From assembly GCA_964431685.1 (NCBI GenBank), contig CAYSLA010000199.1, positions 1 through 5,841 of the forward strand: DNA of 5,841 nucleotides, given 5' to 3'. Of this stretch, positions 1 through 5,660 are shown piece after piece; position 1 is the first letter of the stretch, and each line of letters begins with the position of its first letter. A program made the position numbers and the translations under genes. The DNA is from CAYSLA01 sp964431685 (GTDB taxonomy: Bacteria > Armatimonadota > UBA5829). The notes under the pieces are model-generated. The model was given only the letters and a program-made list of their open reading frames with translations. It was not told where the DNA came from and made no database searches.

Positions 1-275
1 GTGGCTCCGCCGTCGTGGCTCTCGGCCACGCAGCCAACGCCATTTTCGTCCTCCGCGTCGTTGGCTGGCCAGCCCCGATAGTACATCAGCATTCGGTCGC
101 CGACATCAATCACCGACATCGGCCCGTTAGCCGGCCCCTCCCAGGGCTTGTCAATCTTGACGGCCACGCCGCCAGAGACCGGCTCGTGCAGCTTCAATTG
201 CGCATTGTCCAGCCGGTCAATCAGAAGATGATCTACGAAAAGCTCGCGGCGCGAGCCAATAGCCACGGTGTCCAT
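1..275 (-). CDS. N-terminal part of a glycoside hydrolase 32/43-like beta-propeller protein (runs off the window)
   Basis: Reading the minus strand from the ATG at 275-273 gives 91 uninterrupted residues that leave the window without a stop. The start MDTVAIGSRRELFVDHLLID, a central KPWEGPANGP segment and a later RMLMYYRGWP segment resemble the N-terminus of a widespread family of predicted sugar-active proteins with a five-bladed propeller fold (GH32/GH43-like), where 'LFVDDYLI', 'PWEG' and 'MYYRG' are recurrent. That match is from memory of the family. No signal peptide is visible, so the protein would be cytosolic. An in-frame TAA lies 39-37 nt upstream (312-314) and the only other candidate start is TTG at 302-300. 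The ATG has only a weak G-rich stretch (287-291) as ribosome site. The gene follows hisF by 61 bp on the same strand and may be co-transcribed. The substrate is unknown, and catalytic residues cannot be judged from this fragment. Confidence 0.72.
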   Translation of the reverse strand, partial: MDTVAIGSRRELFVDHLLIDRLDNAQLKLHEPVSGGVAVKIDKPWEGPANGPMSVIDVGDRMLMYYRGWPANDAEDENGVGCVAESHDGGA

Positions 276-303
276 AATTGCGTTTGCCCCCAGCTTTCCC
301 AAT

Positions 304-328
304 CGAGCGTGTTATCACTTCACGCTCG
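304..328 (-). terminator. Hairpin between hisF and the downstream gene (weak terminator or intercistronic stem-loop)
   Basis: A perfect 8-bp inverted repeat, CGAGCGTG (304-311) and CACGCTCG (321-328), encloses a 9-nt loop and starts 8 nt after the hisF stop on the minus strand. The sequence after the stem in the direction of transcription is GATTGGGAAAG, with no run of T. It is therefore not a classical intrinsic terminator. It could be a partial terminator, a 3'-end stabiliser or a processing site between two co-transcribed genes. The structure is seen; the function is inferred. Confidence 0.4.
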
Positions 329-336
329 GTTGTCCA

Positions 337-1098
337 CTATGGTCGTATTGCGACGCCCCGGCCCTTCAGATACGCCTTCAGCTCCGGTATCGTAATTATG
401 CCGAAGTGGAAGACCGAAGCTGCCAACAGAATAGTCGCTCCTGCTTCAACGGCCTCGTAGAAGTGTTCCAGCGTGCCCGCTCCTCCTGATGCCACGACGG
501 GACACGAAACAACCGCGACGATCTTCCGGATGATCGGCAGATCATAGCCTGTCTTCGCGCCGTCGCCCGCCTTGCTGGTGGGAAGTATGCAGCCGACCCT
601 GTATCCGTCCACCTGCTTTGCCCATTCGACGGCGTCTTTGCCGGTGGCTGTCCGTCCGCCGTCTATGTACACTTCATAGCCTGAAGGCATCGCAGAGTTC
701 ACGTCGACGTCAATCGCCACAGTAACCTTCTCCGCGCCAAACTCGCGCACCATTTCCGCAATTACTTCCGGCTTCCGGAAAGCGGCGCTGCTGGTTGAGA
801 CCTTGTCCGCGCCGGCGTCCAGAACTGTTTTCGCTGAGCTTACGTCACTGATCCCGCCGCCCACAGTGAACGGCACTGTCGCCGCTTCAGCGACCTTCCG
901 CACGACTTCGAGCATGGTCCCTCTGCCTTCAACCGTGGCGGTTATGTCCAGAAGTGCAATCTCATCAGCGCCCGCGGCGCAGTATGCTTTGGCGCATTCG
1001 ACCGGGTCGCCTGCGTCGTGGATGTCCACAAAGTGCACCCCTTTGACCACCCGTCCGTTCTGCATGTCCAGACACGGCATTATACTTATCTGTTTCAT
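337..1098 (-). CDS. hisF: Imidazole glycerol phosphate synthase cyclase subunit HisF
   Basis: The 253-residue product has the family's normal length and a complete (beta/alpha)8 barrel. With HisH it makes imidazole glycerol phosphate and AICAR from PRFAR and glutamine-derived ammonia in cytosolic histidine synthesis. Both catalytic aspartates are present: Asp11 in PCLDMQNGRVVKG and Asp130 in VAIDV. Phosphate-binding segments FTVGGGI (77-83), GDGAKTGYD (178-186) and ASGGAG are present, as is Asp98 at the HisH interface. Two positions are unusual: Ser5 and Cys170 stand where the Thermotoga enzyme has the ammonia-gate residues Arg5 and Glu167, while Glu46 and Lys99 of the gate remain. The ATG is chosen because AGAGGTGA sits just upstream. 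No other his gene adjoins it, as the upstream gene is divergent and the downstream one is a sugar-hydrolase-like protein, so hisF stands outside a his operon here. The family call is essentially certain. Confidence 0.97.
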   Translation of the reverse strand: MKQISIMPCLDMQNGRVVKGVHFVDIHDAGDPVECAKAYCAAGADEIALLDITATVEGRGTMLEVVRKVAEAATVPFTVGGGISDVSSAKTVLDAGADKVSTSSAAFRKPEVIAEMVREFGAEKVTVAIDVDVNSAMPSGYEVYIDGGRTATGKDAVEWAKQVDGYRVGCILPTSKAGDGAKTGYDLPIIRKIVAVVSCPVVASGGAGTLEHFYEAVEAGATILLAASVFHFGIITIPELKAYLKGRGVAIRP

Positions 1099-1101
1099 CA
1101 G

Positions 1102-1109
1102 TCACCTCT
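1102..1109 (-). promoter_or_regulatory. Ribosome binding site of hisF
   Basis: On the minus strand AGAGGTGA precedes the hisF ATG, with its AGAGG core 6 nt from the start codon. This is a good Shine-Dalgarno match and fixes the start at 1098. Confidence 0.8.
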
Positions 1110-1255
1110 AACCTTTCCGCTGATTGATCTCAGAGAGAAAGTTCAACAAACCTGTCTGCATTACCTGCCCATTAGTTGCGCCTAAACTCACGTCACTGCG
1201 ACCAGTCCCCGATAGGGTGCGACTTGCCCCGGAATCTAATTCAGAGGCGCCATCG

Positions 1256-1313
1256 TGTCATTTCGACCAACGGGAGAAATCCCAGGAGATTCCTCCCTGC
1301 GGTCGGAATGACA
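1256..1313. repeat. 58-nt imperfect palindrome, probable dispersed REP/MITE-like repeat
   Basis: Two nested pairs of arms form a long hairpin. The outer arms are TGTCATTTCGACC (1256-1268) and GGTCGGAATGACA (1301-1313), 13 bp with one G-T type mismatch. The inner arms are GGGAGAAATC (1272-1281) and GATTCCTCCC (1288-1297), 10 bp with one mismatch. A 3+3 internal loop separates the pairs and the terminal loop is CCAGGA. It lies upstream of both divergent genes, so it cannot be the terminator of either. The 'TGTCATT(T/C)CGACC...GAGAAATC' pattern resembles short palindromic repeats scattered through many environmental bacterial genomes. That is recalled rather than searched, and only one copy lies in this window. 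Confidence 0.75.
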
Positions 1314-1354
1314 TCCCCGCGGGTCGGGCAGAGAAACACGACACGGAATTTCTT

Positions 1355-1384
1355 TTGACTTGCAGGCCTCTGGTTTGCTATACT
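1355..1384 (+). promoter_or_regulatory. Sigma70-type promoter of the HAD-thiD-pyrG-AEC operon
   Basis: TTGACT (1355-1360, five of six to TTGACA) and TATACT (1379-1384, five of six to TATAAT) are separated by 18 nt. The expected transcription start is near 1391, about 5 nt before the ATG at 1396. This leaves no room for a Shine-Dalgarno site or a riboswitch, so the mRNA would be nearly leaderless. Confidence 0.72.
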
Positions 1385-1395
1385 GAGTACCCGTT

Positions 1396-2211
1396 ATGGG
1401 GTTACTGAAAACTTCCGCCGATTTTCCACAGATATACGTGTTCGACCTCGATGGAGTAGTCTATCGCGGGTCGGAATTGATGCCCCACTCCGTAGACATA
1501 ATCGCCAGCTTACGACGTTCTTCGGCCCTTGTTCGTTTCTTTACCAACAACTCGATGCTCTCGCGGCAGGCGTATGTCGAGAGGCTTGCCGCAATGGGTA
1601 TCCAGGCTTCCGTCGATGATATCATGACCTCCTCCTACGCTACCGCACTGTATTTGACCGAACACAACGCCGCGGGCAAGACGGTTTACAAGATCGGGGA
1701 ACAAGGAATCAGTGACGAACTCAGCGCAGTTGGCGTGCGGGTCATCAGTGGCGATGATGAGCCTGGGTGCAAGGTTGACTATGTGGTAGTGGGTGTTGAC
1801 CGGAACTTCAACTACCGCAAGTTGGCTCGGGCAATGAGCGCGATTCTCAGCGGTGCCGAGTTCATTGCCACCAACGCGGATGCCACGTTTCCTATGGAAG
1901 GTGACGGTCTCCTGCCGGGTGGGGGATGCATGGTCGCGGCCGTAGCGACTGCCGTGGGCCGGGAGCCAATCCTGATCGGCAAACCCCAGACGTACGCGCT
2001 GAAGAAGATCATCGAACTCGCTGGTGGCTCGCCCGAGACGACCGCAATGGTTGGGGACCGGTTGGATACTGATGTGCAGGTTGCCAATCGCGCCGGAGCG
2101 CACAGTGTGCTGGTGCTTACCGGCGTCACAAGCGCGGAGGATGCGGCGGCGGCTTCGGGAGACCTGCGTCCGGACAGAATCATCAATGACCTCGGAGAGT
2201 TGCTCACTTGA
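1396..2211 (+). CDS. HAD-superfamily IIA phosphatase (NagD / phosphoglycolate / pyridoxal phosphatase-like)
   Basis: The 271-residue protein shows all HAD motifs in order: motif I FDLDGVVYRG with nucleophile Asp17 and acid Asp19, motif II FFTNNS (48-53), motif III GKP with Lys196, and motif IV GDRLDTD with Asp221 and Asp226. A C2-type cap lies between motifs II and III and carries TNADATFP (159-166), the substrate-loop region of this subfamily. It should be a soluble Mg2+-dependent phosphatase of small phosphorylated metabolites. The true substrate cannot be read off: p-nitrophenyl phosphate, phosphoglycolate, nucleotide or pyridoxal phosphatases all belong here. An in-frame TGA at 1384-1386, with no start codon between it and 1396, forces the start at or after this ATG; GTG at residue 15 would sit on motif I. 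No ribosome site is visible, consistent with a leaderless transcript. Its stop overlaps the thiD start by 4 nt, suggesting translational coupling. Confidence 0.93.
   Translation: MGLLKTSADFPQIYVFDLDGVVYRGSELMPHSVDIIASLRRSSALVRFFTNNSMLSRQAYVERLAAMGIQASVDDIMTSSYATALYLTEHNAAGKTVYKIGEQGISDELSAVGVRVISGDDEPGCKVDYVVVGVDRNFNYRKLARAMSAILSGAEFIATNADATFPMEGDGLLPGGGCMVAAVATAVGREPILIGKPQTYALKKIIELAGGSPETTAMVGDRLDTDVQVANRAGAHSVLVLTGVTSAEDAAAASGDLRPDRIINDLGELLT
2194..2199 (+). promoter_or_regulatory. Ribosome binding site deciding the TTG start of thiD
   Basis: GGAGAG ends 8 nt before a TTG at 2208-2210. That TTG gives the family's typical N-terminus (xKxALTIAxSD), and its last two bases begin the TGA stop of the upstream gene. 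The nearby ATG at 2213 is in another frame, so TTG is the supported start. Confidence 0.75.
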
Positions 2212-2990
2212 AATGCGCGCTTACTATCGCGGCGTCGGACTGCAGTTCGGGAGCAGGCATACAGGCGGACCTGGCGGTCTTTCGCACGCTCGGTGTGTGG
2301 GGCGTGTGCGCAGTGACCAACGTGACTGTTCAAAACTCGCGGGGCGTGTCGAGAGTGAACAAGGTGCCACCGCGGATAATCGCTGCGCAGATCGACGCAG
2401 TGGTGCGCGATTACGGTGTCGCCGCCTGCAAAATCGGAATGCTCTACTCTCCGCAGGCGGTCGATGTTTGCGCTGAACGCATCAAGAGGCGCGAGATACG
2501 CAACGTCGTGCTCGACCCCGTTATGAACGCGAAGAATGGCGAGACGCTGCTGACTCCGCCGGCGATCAAGCGGATGATACGCAATTTCATCGGCGTTGTT
2601 TCGCTCGTAACGCCGAACGCCCAGGAGGCTCAGACGCTGACCGGCATCGAGGTCGTCGACCGGGTTACCGCGGGTGAAGCGGCGAGAGCGCTGGTGGGGA
2701 TGGGAGCGGCAGCGGCGTTGGTCAAGGGCGGTCACGTTGACGGCGAGCCGGTTGATGTGCTGTTCGATGGCTCTGAGATGACTGAATTTCGCGGGCAGCG
2801 TGTGGAGAAGACGATGCACGGTACGGGGTGTGTGCTCAGCGCTGCGATCGCGGGGAGACTGGCCCTGGGAGACGATCTCAGGCAGGCTGTAGGCTTTGGC
2901 AAAGACTTTGTTTCGGGTGCGATATCGTGTTCGGTTCGGTTGGGCAAGGGTAAGATGGACTATTTTGTTGACTGGCACAAGGAGGGATAA
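2208..2990 (+). CDS. thiD: Hydroxymethylpyrimidine / phosphomethylpyrimidine kinase ThiD
   Basis: This 260-residue ribokinase-fold enzyme phosphorylates HMP to HMP-P and then HMP-PP, the pyrimidine half of thiamine, in the cytosol. Visible landmarks are ALTIAASDCSSGAGIQADL (4-22), VQNSRGV (41-47) with pyrimidine-contacting Gln42, KIGML with Met78, LDPVM (102-106), VTPNAQEA and the anion-hole motif HGTGC with Cys208 as catalytic-base equivalent. Length matches stand-alone ThiD, with no ThiE or TenA fusion. The P-loop-like N-terminal segment is a little unusual: AASDCSSGAG instead of the common AGSDSGGGAG, and NAKNG instead of VAKSG after DPVM. Because some ThiD-type kinases also act on pyridoxal or pyridoxine, a vitamin B6 role is an alternative. 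It starts with TTG inside the stop of the HAD phosphatase gene and ends 2 bp before pyrG. No other thi gene and no TPP riboswitch is near. Confidence 0.94.
   Translation: MKCALTIAASDCSSGAGIQADLAVFRTLGVWGVCAVTNVTVQNSRGVSRVNKVPPRIIAAQIDAVVRDYGVAACKIGMLYSPQAVDVCAERIKRREIRNVVLDPVMNAKNGETLLTPPAIKRMIRNFIGVVSLVTPNAQEAQTLTGIEVVDRVTAGEAARALVGMGAAAALVKGGHVDGEPVDVLFDGSEMTEFRGQRVEKTMHGTGCVLSAAIAGRLALGDDLRQAVGFGKDFVSGAISCSVRLGKGKMDYFVDWHKEG
2981..2985 (+). promoter_or_regulatory. Ribosome binding site of pyrG
   Basis: GGAGG, inside the last codons of thiD, stands 7 nt before the GTG at 2993-2995. It supports GTG as the start, which yields the standard CTP synthase N-terminus KYIFVTGGVVSS. Confidence 0.85.
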
Positions 2991-2992
2991 GG

Positions 2993-4639
2993 GTGGACAC
3001 AAAGTATATCTTCGTAACGGGCGGTGTGGTTTCTTCGGTTGGCAAGGGCATCACCACGGCGTGTCTGGGGCGGCTGCTGAAGAACAGGGGCTTCAAGGTG
3101 ACCGTCCAGAAGCTCGATCCGTACATCAATGTCGATGCCGGGACAATGAACCCATATCAACATGGGGAGGTATTTGTAACTGACGATGGTGCTGAGACCG
3201 ACCTCGATCTCGGGCACTACGAGAGATTTGTCGATGAGAACCTGTCAAAACTGGCCAATGTAACCACTGGTCGCATCTACGATACCGTCATCCGCAAGGA
3301 GCGCCACGGCGACTACCTGGGCGGAACCGTGCAGGTGATCCCGCACATCACCGACGAGATCAAGAACCGCATCAAGACGAACGCGGAGCAGACTGGCGCG
3401 GACATCGCTATAGTCGAGATAGGCGGCACGGTTGGTGACATCGAAGGCCTGCCGTTCCTTGAAGCGATACGGCAGTTCCGCAAGTACGCTGGGGTGCAGA
3501 ACGTGATGTACGTTCACGTAACCCTGATCCCCTCTGTTGGCCCGTGGAACGAGCAGAAGACCAAGCCCACGCAACACTCCGTAATCAAACTCCGTGAGAT
3601 CGGCATACAGCCCGATGTGCTAATCTGCCGCACCAAGAAAACTATCAGCAAAGATATGCGCGAGAAGATATCTCTGTTCTGCGATGTCGACATCAAGGCT
3701 GTCATTGAGGCACGCGACGCGGACACAATCTACGAGATACCCCTCAAGTTCGAGGATGACGGGCTCTCTGACCTTGTCCTGAACAAGTTTGGTCTCTCCA
3801 ACGGTAAGCCCGACCTGTCCGAATGGAAGCGCATAGTCAACATAATCAAAAAGCCCAAGCACCGCACGACAGTGGCGATTGTGGGCAAGTACACAGGCAA
3901 CGGTGACGCCTACATCAGCCTTGGCGAGGCAGTTCGACACGGCGGAATACACAATGACGCGGGAGCTATTGTGAAATGGGTTGACTCTGAGGACATCACC
4001 GAGGAGAACGTCGAGAGCACCCTTGACGGCGCCGATGCTATTATCGTGGCTGGTGGGTTCGGCGCAAGAGGCGTCGAGGGCAAGGTGGCTGCGATCAAGA
4101 TGGCCAGGACAAAGAACATCCCGTTTCTCGGCATCTGTTTCGGCCTGCACTGGGCGGTCGTGGAGCTGGCCAGGAACGTCGCGAAGCTGGAGAACGCCAA
4201 CACCGAAGAAGTTGACCCAGAGACCCCGCACCCTGTCATCCACCTTCTGCCCGGTCAGGAGGGAGTTGTAGACAAAGGCGCCACAATGCGGCTGGGCCTC
4301 TATCCGTGCCGGATTCAGGATGGAACGCTGGCGAGCAGGCTCTACGGAAGCGACCTGGTCTATGAACGGCATCGACATCGGTTCGAGGTTAACAACTCAT
4401 ACAGACCACAGCTTGAGCGCGGCGGAATGATTTGTTCGGGGGTCTCTCCGGACTACCGGTTGGTGGAGATTGTGGAACTCAAGAACCATCCTTTCTTTAT
4501 CGCCACCCAGTTCCATCCCGAGTTCAAGTCAAGGCCGGACCGAGCGCATCCTGTGTTTGCGGGACTGGTTGCGGCGGCTCTTGAGTATCAGGCGAAGAGG
4601 CAGTCGCCGGGTGCCCATAGGACTGCGGCAGCCAAGTAG
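2993..4639 (+). CDS. pyrG: CTP synthase (glutamine-hydrolysing) PyrG
   Basis: At 548 residues this is a full-length CTP synthase, converting UTP, ATP and glutamine to CTP, the last step of de novo pyrimidine nucleotide synthesis. The synthetase domain (about 1-270) has the P-loop GGVVSSVGKGI (10-20), KLDPYINVD, the metal site QHGEVFVTDDGAETDLD, VEIGGTVGDIE and the UTP site KTKPTQHSV. The class I glutaminase domain (about 293-535) has GGFGARGVEG, nucleophile Cys382 in GICFGLH, Glu406, RHRHRFEVNN and the dyad His508/Glu510 in QFHPEF. Two departures stand out. The usual GxCxGxQ motif ends in His386 rather than Gln, and residues 181-188 read SVGPWNEQ where most enzymes have a Y-x-x-A-A/S-G-E type loop. 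All residues of the Cys-His-Glu triad remain, so activity is expected. It starts with GTG 2 bp after thiD and is 9 bp from the next gene. As an internal gene it lacks its own attenuator. Confidence 0.97.
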   Translation: MDTKYIFVTGGVVSSVGKGITTACLGRLLKNRGFKVTVQKLDPYINVDAGTMNPYQHGEVFVTDDGAETDLDLGHYERFVDENLSKLANVTTGRIYDTVIRKERHGDYLGGTVQVIPHITDEIKNRIKTNAEQTGADIAIVEIGGTVGDIEGLPFLEAIRQFRKYAGVQNVMYVHVTLIPSVGPWNEQKTKPTQHSVIKLREIGIQPDVLICRTKKTISKDMREKISLFCDVDIKAVIEARDADTIYEIPLKFEDDGLSDLVLNKFGLSNGKPDLSEWKRIVNIIKKPKHRTTVAIVGKYTGNGDAYISLGEAVRHGGIHNDAGAIVKWVDSEDITEENVESTLDGADAIIVAGGFGARGVEGKVAAIKMARTKNIPFLGICFGLHWAVVELARNVAKLENANTEEVDPETPHPVIHLLPGQEGVVDKGATMRLGLYPCRIQDGTLASRLYGSDLVYERHRHRFEVNNSYRPQLERGGMICSGVSPDYRLVEIVELKNHPFFIATQFHPEFKSRPDRAHPVFAGLVAAALEYQAKRQSPGAHRTAAAK

Positions 4640-4648
4640 TCCGACAAG

Positions 4649-5560
4649 ATGGCTACTACACTGGCGACTGTCTCTTCCATTTTTCTGCTGCTTCTGGCAG
4701 CTTACGTGGCAAGAAGAGCCGGAGCGTTCAAAGAGGGTGATGTCAGGGTGGTCAATTCCCTGATCATCAACCTTACGATGCCGGCCTTCATATTTGTGAA
4801 CACTCACGCCAAGCCGTTCACCACAGCTATGGCGGTTGCGCCTATGCTTGGTTTCGCCGCCGAGATGCTGCTTATGTTAGCGGCGTACTACATAGCGCGA
4901 CTGCTGAAGCTTGATCGCCGTACCACCGGTGCGTTAATGCTTGTGTGCGCGTTTGGCAACACCGGCTTTCTCGGCTATCCGGTTACCGCCGCGGCTTTCA
5001 AGGGTGACGATAGCGCGATTCTCACGGCGGTGATGTTTGACAGCTTCGGGATGGCTCTGCCTCTCTACACAATCGGCGCAGCGGTCGCCATCAGTTTCGC
5101 AGGTGCGAGGTTCGAATGGAGGAATCTGCTGCAGTTCATCAAGAGTCCTCTGCTTCCGAGCACAATTGTAGCGCTTGCTCTGCGCAAGGCCTATGTCCCG
5201 CCCGTTCTGATGACTACGCTGGAGTATATGGGCGCGGCCACAGTTCCCCTTTCGATGATCTCAATAGGGCTTAGTCTCAGGGCAAGTCAGGTGAAGAAGC
5301 AACCTCTCGCATTGTTGGTTGCCACGGTCATGAAACTGGCAGTGTTGCCGCTCGCGATGTTCTTTGTGCTTCCCGTGTTCGGAATCGGCGGTGTAGAACG
5401 GCAGGTAACGATCATGGAGTGCGCTATGCCTGCCGCGGTCTTCACAGGCGTCATTGCGGGACGGTTCGATTGTGCTGAGGACTTCGCGGCCGCGGCCGTC
5501 TTCGCCACGACTCTGCTGAGTGTCTTAACTCTTCCCATTGTCTTGACGCTTGTTCGATAG
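4649..5560 (+). CDS. AEC (auxin efflux carrier) family permease, MdcF-like
   Basis: The 303-residue product is strongly hydrophobic with about ten membrane segments, roughly at 5-23, 36-52, 60-84, 93-115, 121-150, 164-182, 187-210, 218-245, 252-271 and 278-302. The split into two halves of five helices with a charged stretch near 152-160 fits the AEC family. Family landmarks are INLTMPAFIF (40-49), FGNTGFLGYP (102-111), MISIGLSL (203-210) and ECAMPAAV (257-264). Bacterial AEC members transport malonate, malate or related anions, and some are uncharacterised. The substrate here is unknown, and pairing with pyrimidine and thiamine genes gives no clear clue. The gene lies 9 bp after pyrG with no strong ribosome site before ATG, so translation may depend on coupling with pyrG. 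A hairpin 21 nt beyond the stop probably ends the operon. Confidence 0.92.
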   Translation: MATTLATVSSIFLLLLAAYVARRAGAFKEGDVRVVNSLIINLTMPAFIFVNTHAKPFTTAMAVAPMLGFAAEMLLMLAAYYIARLLKLDRRTTGALMLVCAFGNTGFLGYPVTAAAFKGDDSAILTAVMFDSFGMALPLYTIGAAVAISFAGARFEWRNLLQFIKSPLLPSTIVALALRKAYVPPVLMTTLEYMGAATVPLSMISIGLSLRASQVKKQPLALLVATVMKLAVLPLAMFFVLPVFGIGGVERQVTIMECAMPAAVFTGVIAGRFDCAEDFAAAAVFATTLLSVLTLPIVLTLVR

Positions 5561-5581
5561 CAGCGTTCATCTCACATGGGT

Positions 5582-5606
5582 GTTTCGGGAAGCTTGTTCC
5601 CGAAAC
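5582..5606 (+). terminator. Strong hairpin after the AEC permease gene (terminator or REP-like palindrome)
   Basis: GTTTCGGGAA (5582-5591) and TTCCCGAAAC (5597-5606) are perfect 10-bp arms around the loop GCTTG. Position and strength suit the 3' end of the four-gene operon. No T-run follows (the next bases are GAACGTGCG), so it is not a textbook intrinsic terminator. It could be a Rho-assisted end, an mRNA-stabilising stem or a dispersed palindromic repeat. Confidence 0.6.
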
Positions 5607-5660
5607 GAACGTGCGTATGTTCGAAGAGGAAGACGCGCGATGTTTGTCTAATATGATGTC

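Larger units (their letters stand above)
1099..1395. other. Divergent intergenic region between hisF and the HAD-phosphatase operon
   Basis: These 297 bases separate two divergent genes. They contain the hisF ribosome site (1102-1109), a 58-nt palindromic element (1256-1313), an 8-bp palindrome CCCGCGGG (1316-1323) and the rightward promoter (1355-1384). Short open frames cross the region but none shows a family motif or a good ribosome site. No convincing hisF promoter was found: minus-strand hexamers such as TTTAGG/TAATGC match the consensus poorly. No tRNA or known riboswitch pattern was recognised. Confidence 0.7.

Noticed and set aside
15..395. Plus-strand open frame of 126 codons at the left end
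   Set aside because: It overlaps the minus-strand GH-like gene and the hisF end, and its translation has no recognisable motif. The opposite strand reads as clear protein families.
1110..1180. Candidate hisF promoter hexamers on the minus strand (TTTAGG / TAATGC, 17-nt spacing)
   Set aside because: The -35 matches only three of six consensus bases and the -10 is poor, so the evidence is too weak to annotate.
1197..1225. Short repeated TGCGAC and a CCC-GATA-GGG mini-stem
   Set aside because: These are too short to distinguish from chance and no symmetric site or conserved context supports them.
1110..1240. Possible TPP riboswitch (GGGTGC on plus; CTGAGATCA and GTAATGCAGAC on minus)
   Set aside because: The fragments lie on different strands or in the wrong order for a THI element. 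The predicted start near 1391 also leaves no leader for thiD control.
1812..3002. Long minus-strand open frame (396 codons) opposite the phosphatase and thiD
   Set aside because: It is Arg/His/Pro-rich and motif-free, and both genes opposite it have complete family motifs, so it is a codon-bias shadow.
5606..5623. CGAAC-N8-GTTCG inverted repeat, similar to a LexA/SOS box
   Set aside because: LexA boxes of this half-site type use a 4-nt spacer (GAAC-N4-GTTC). The 8-nt spacing does not fit, and 5-bp arms arise easily by chance.
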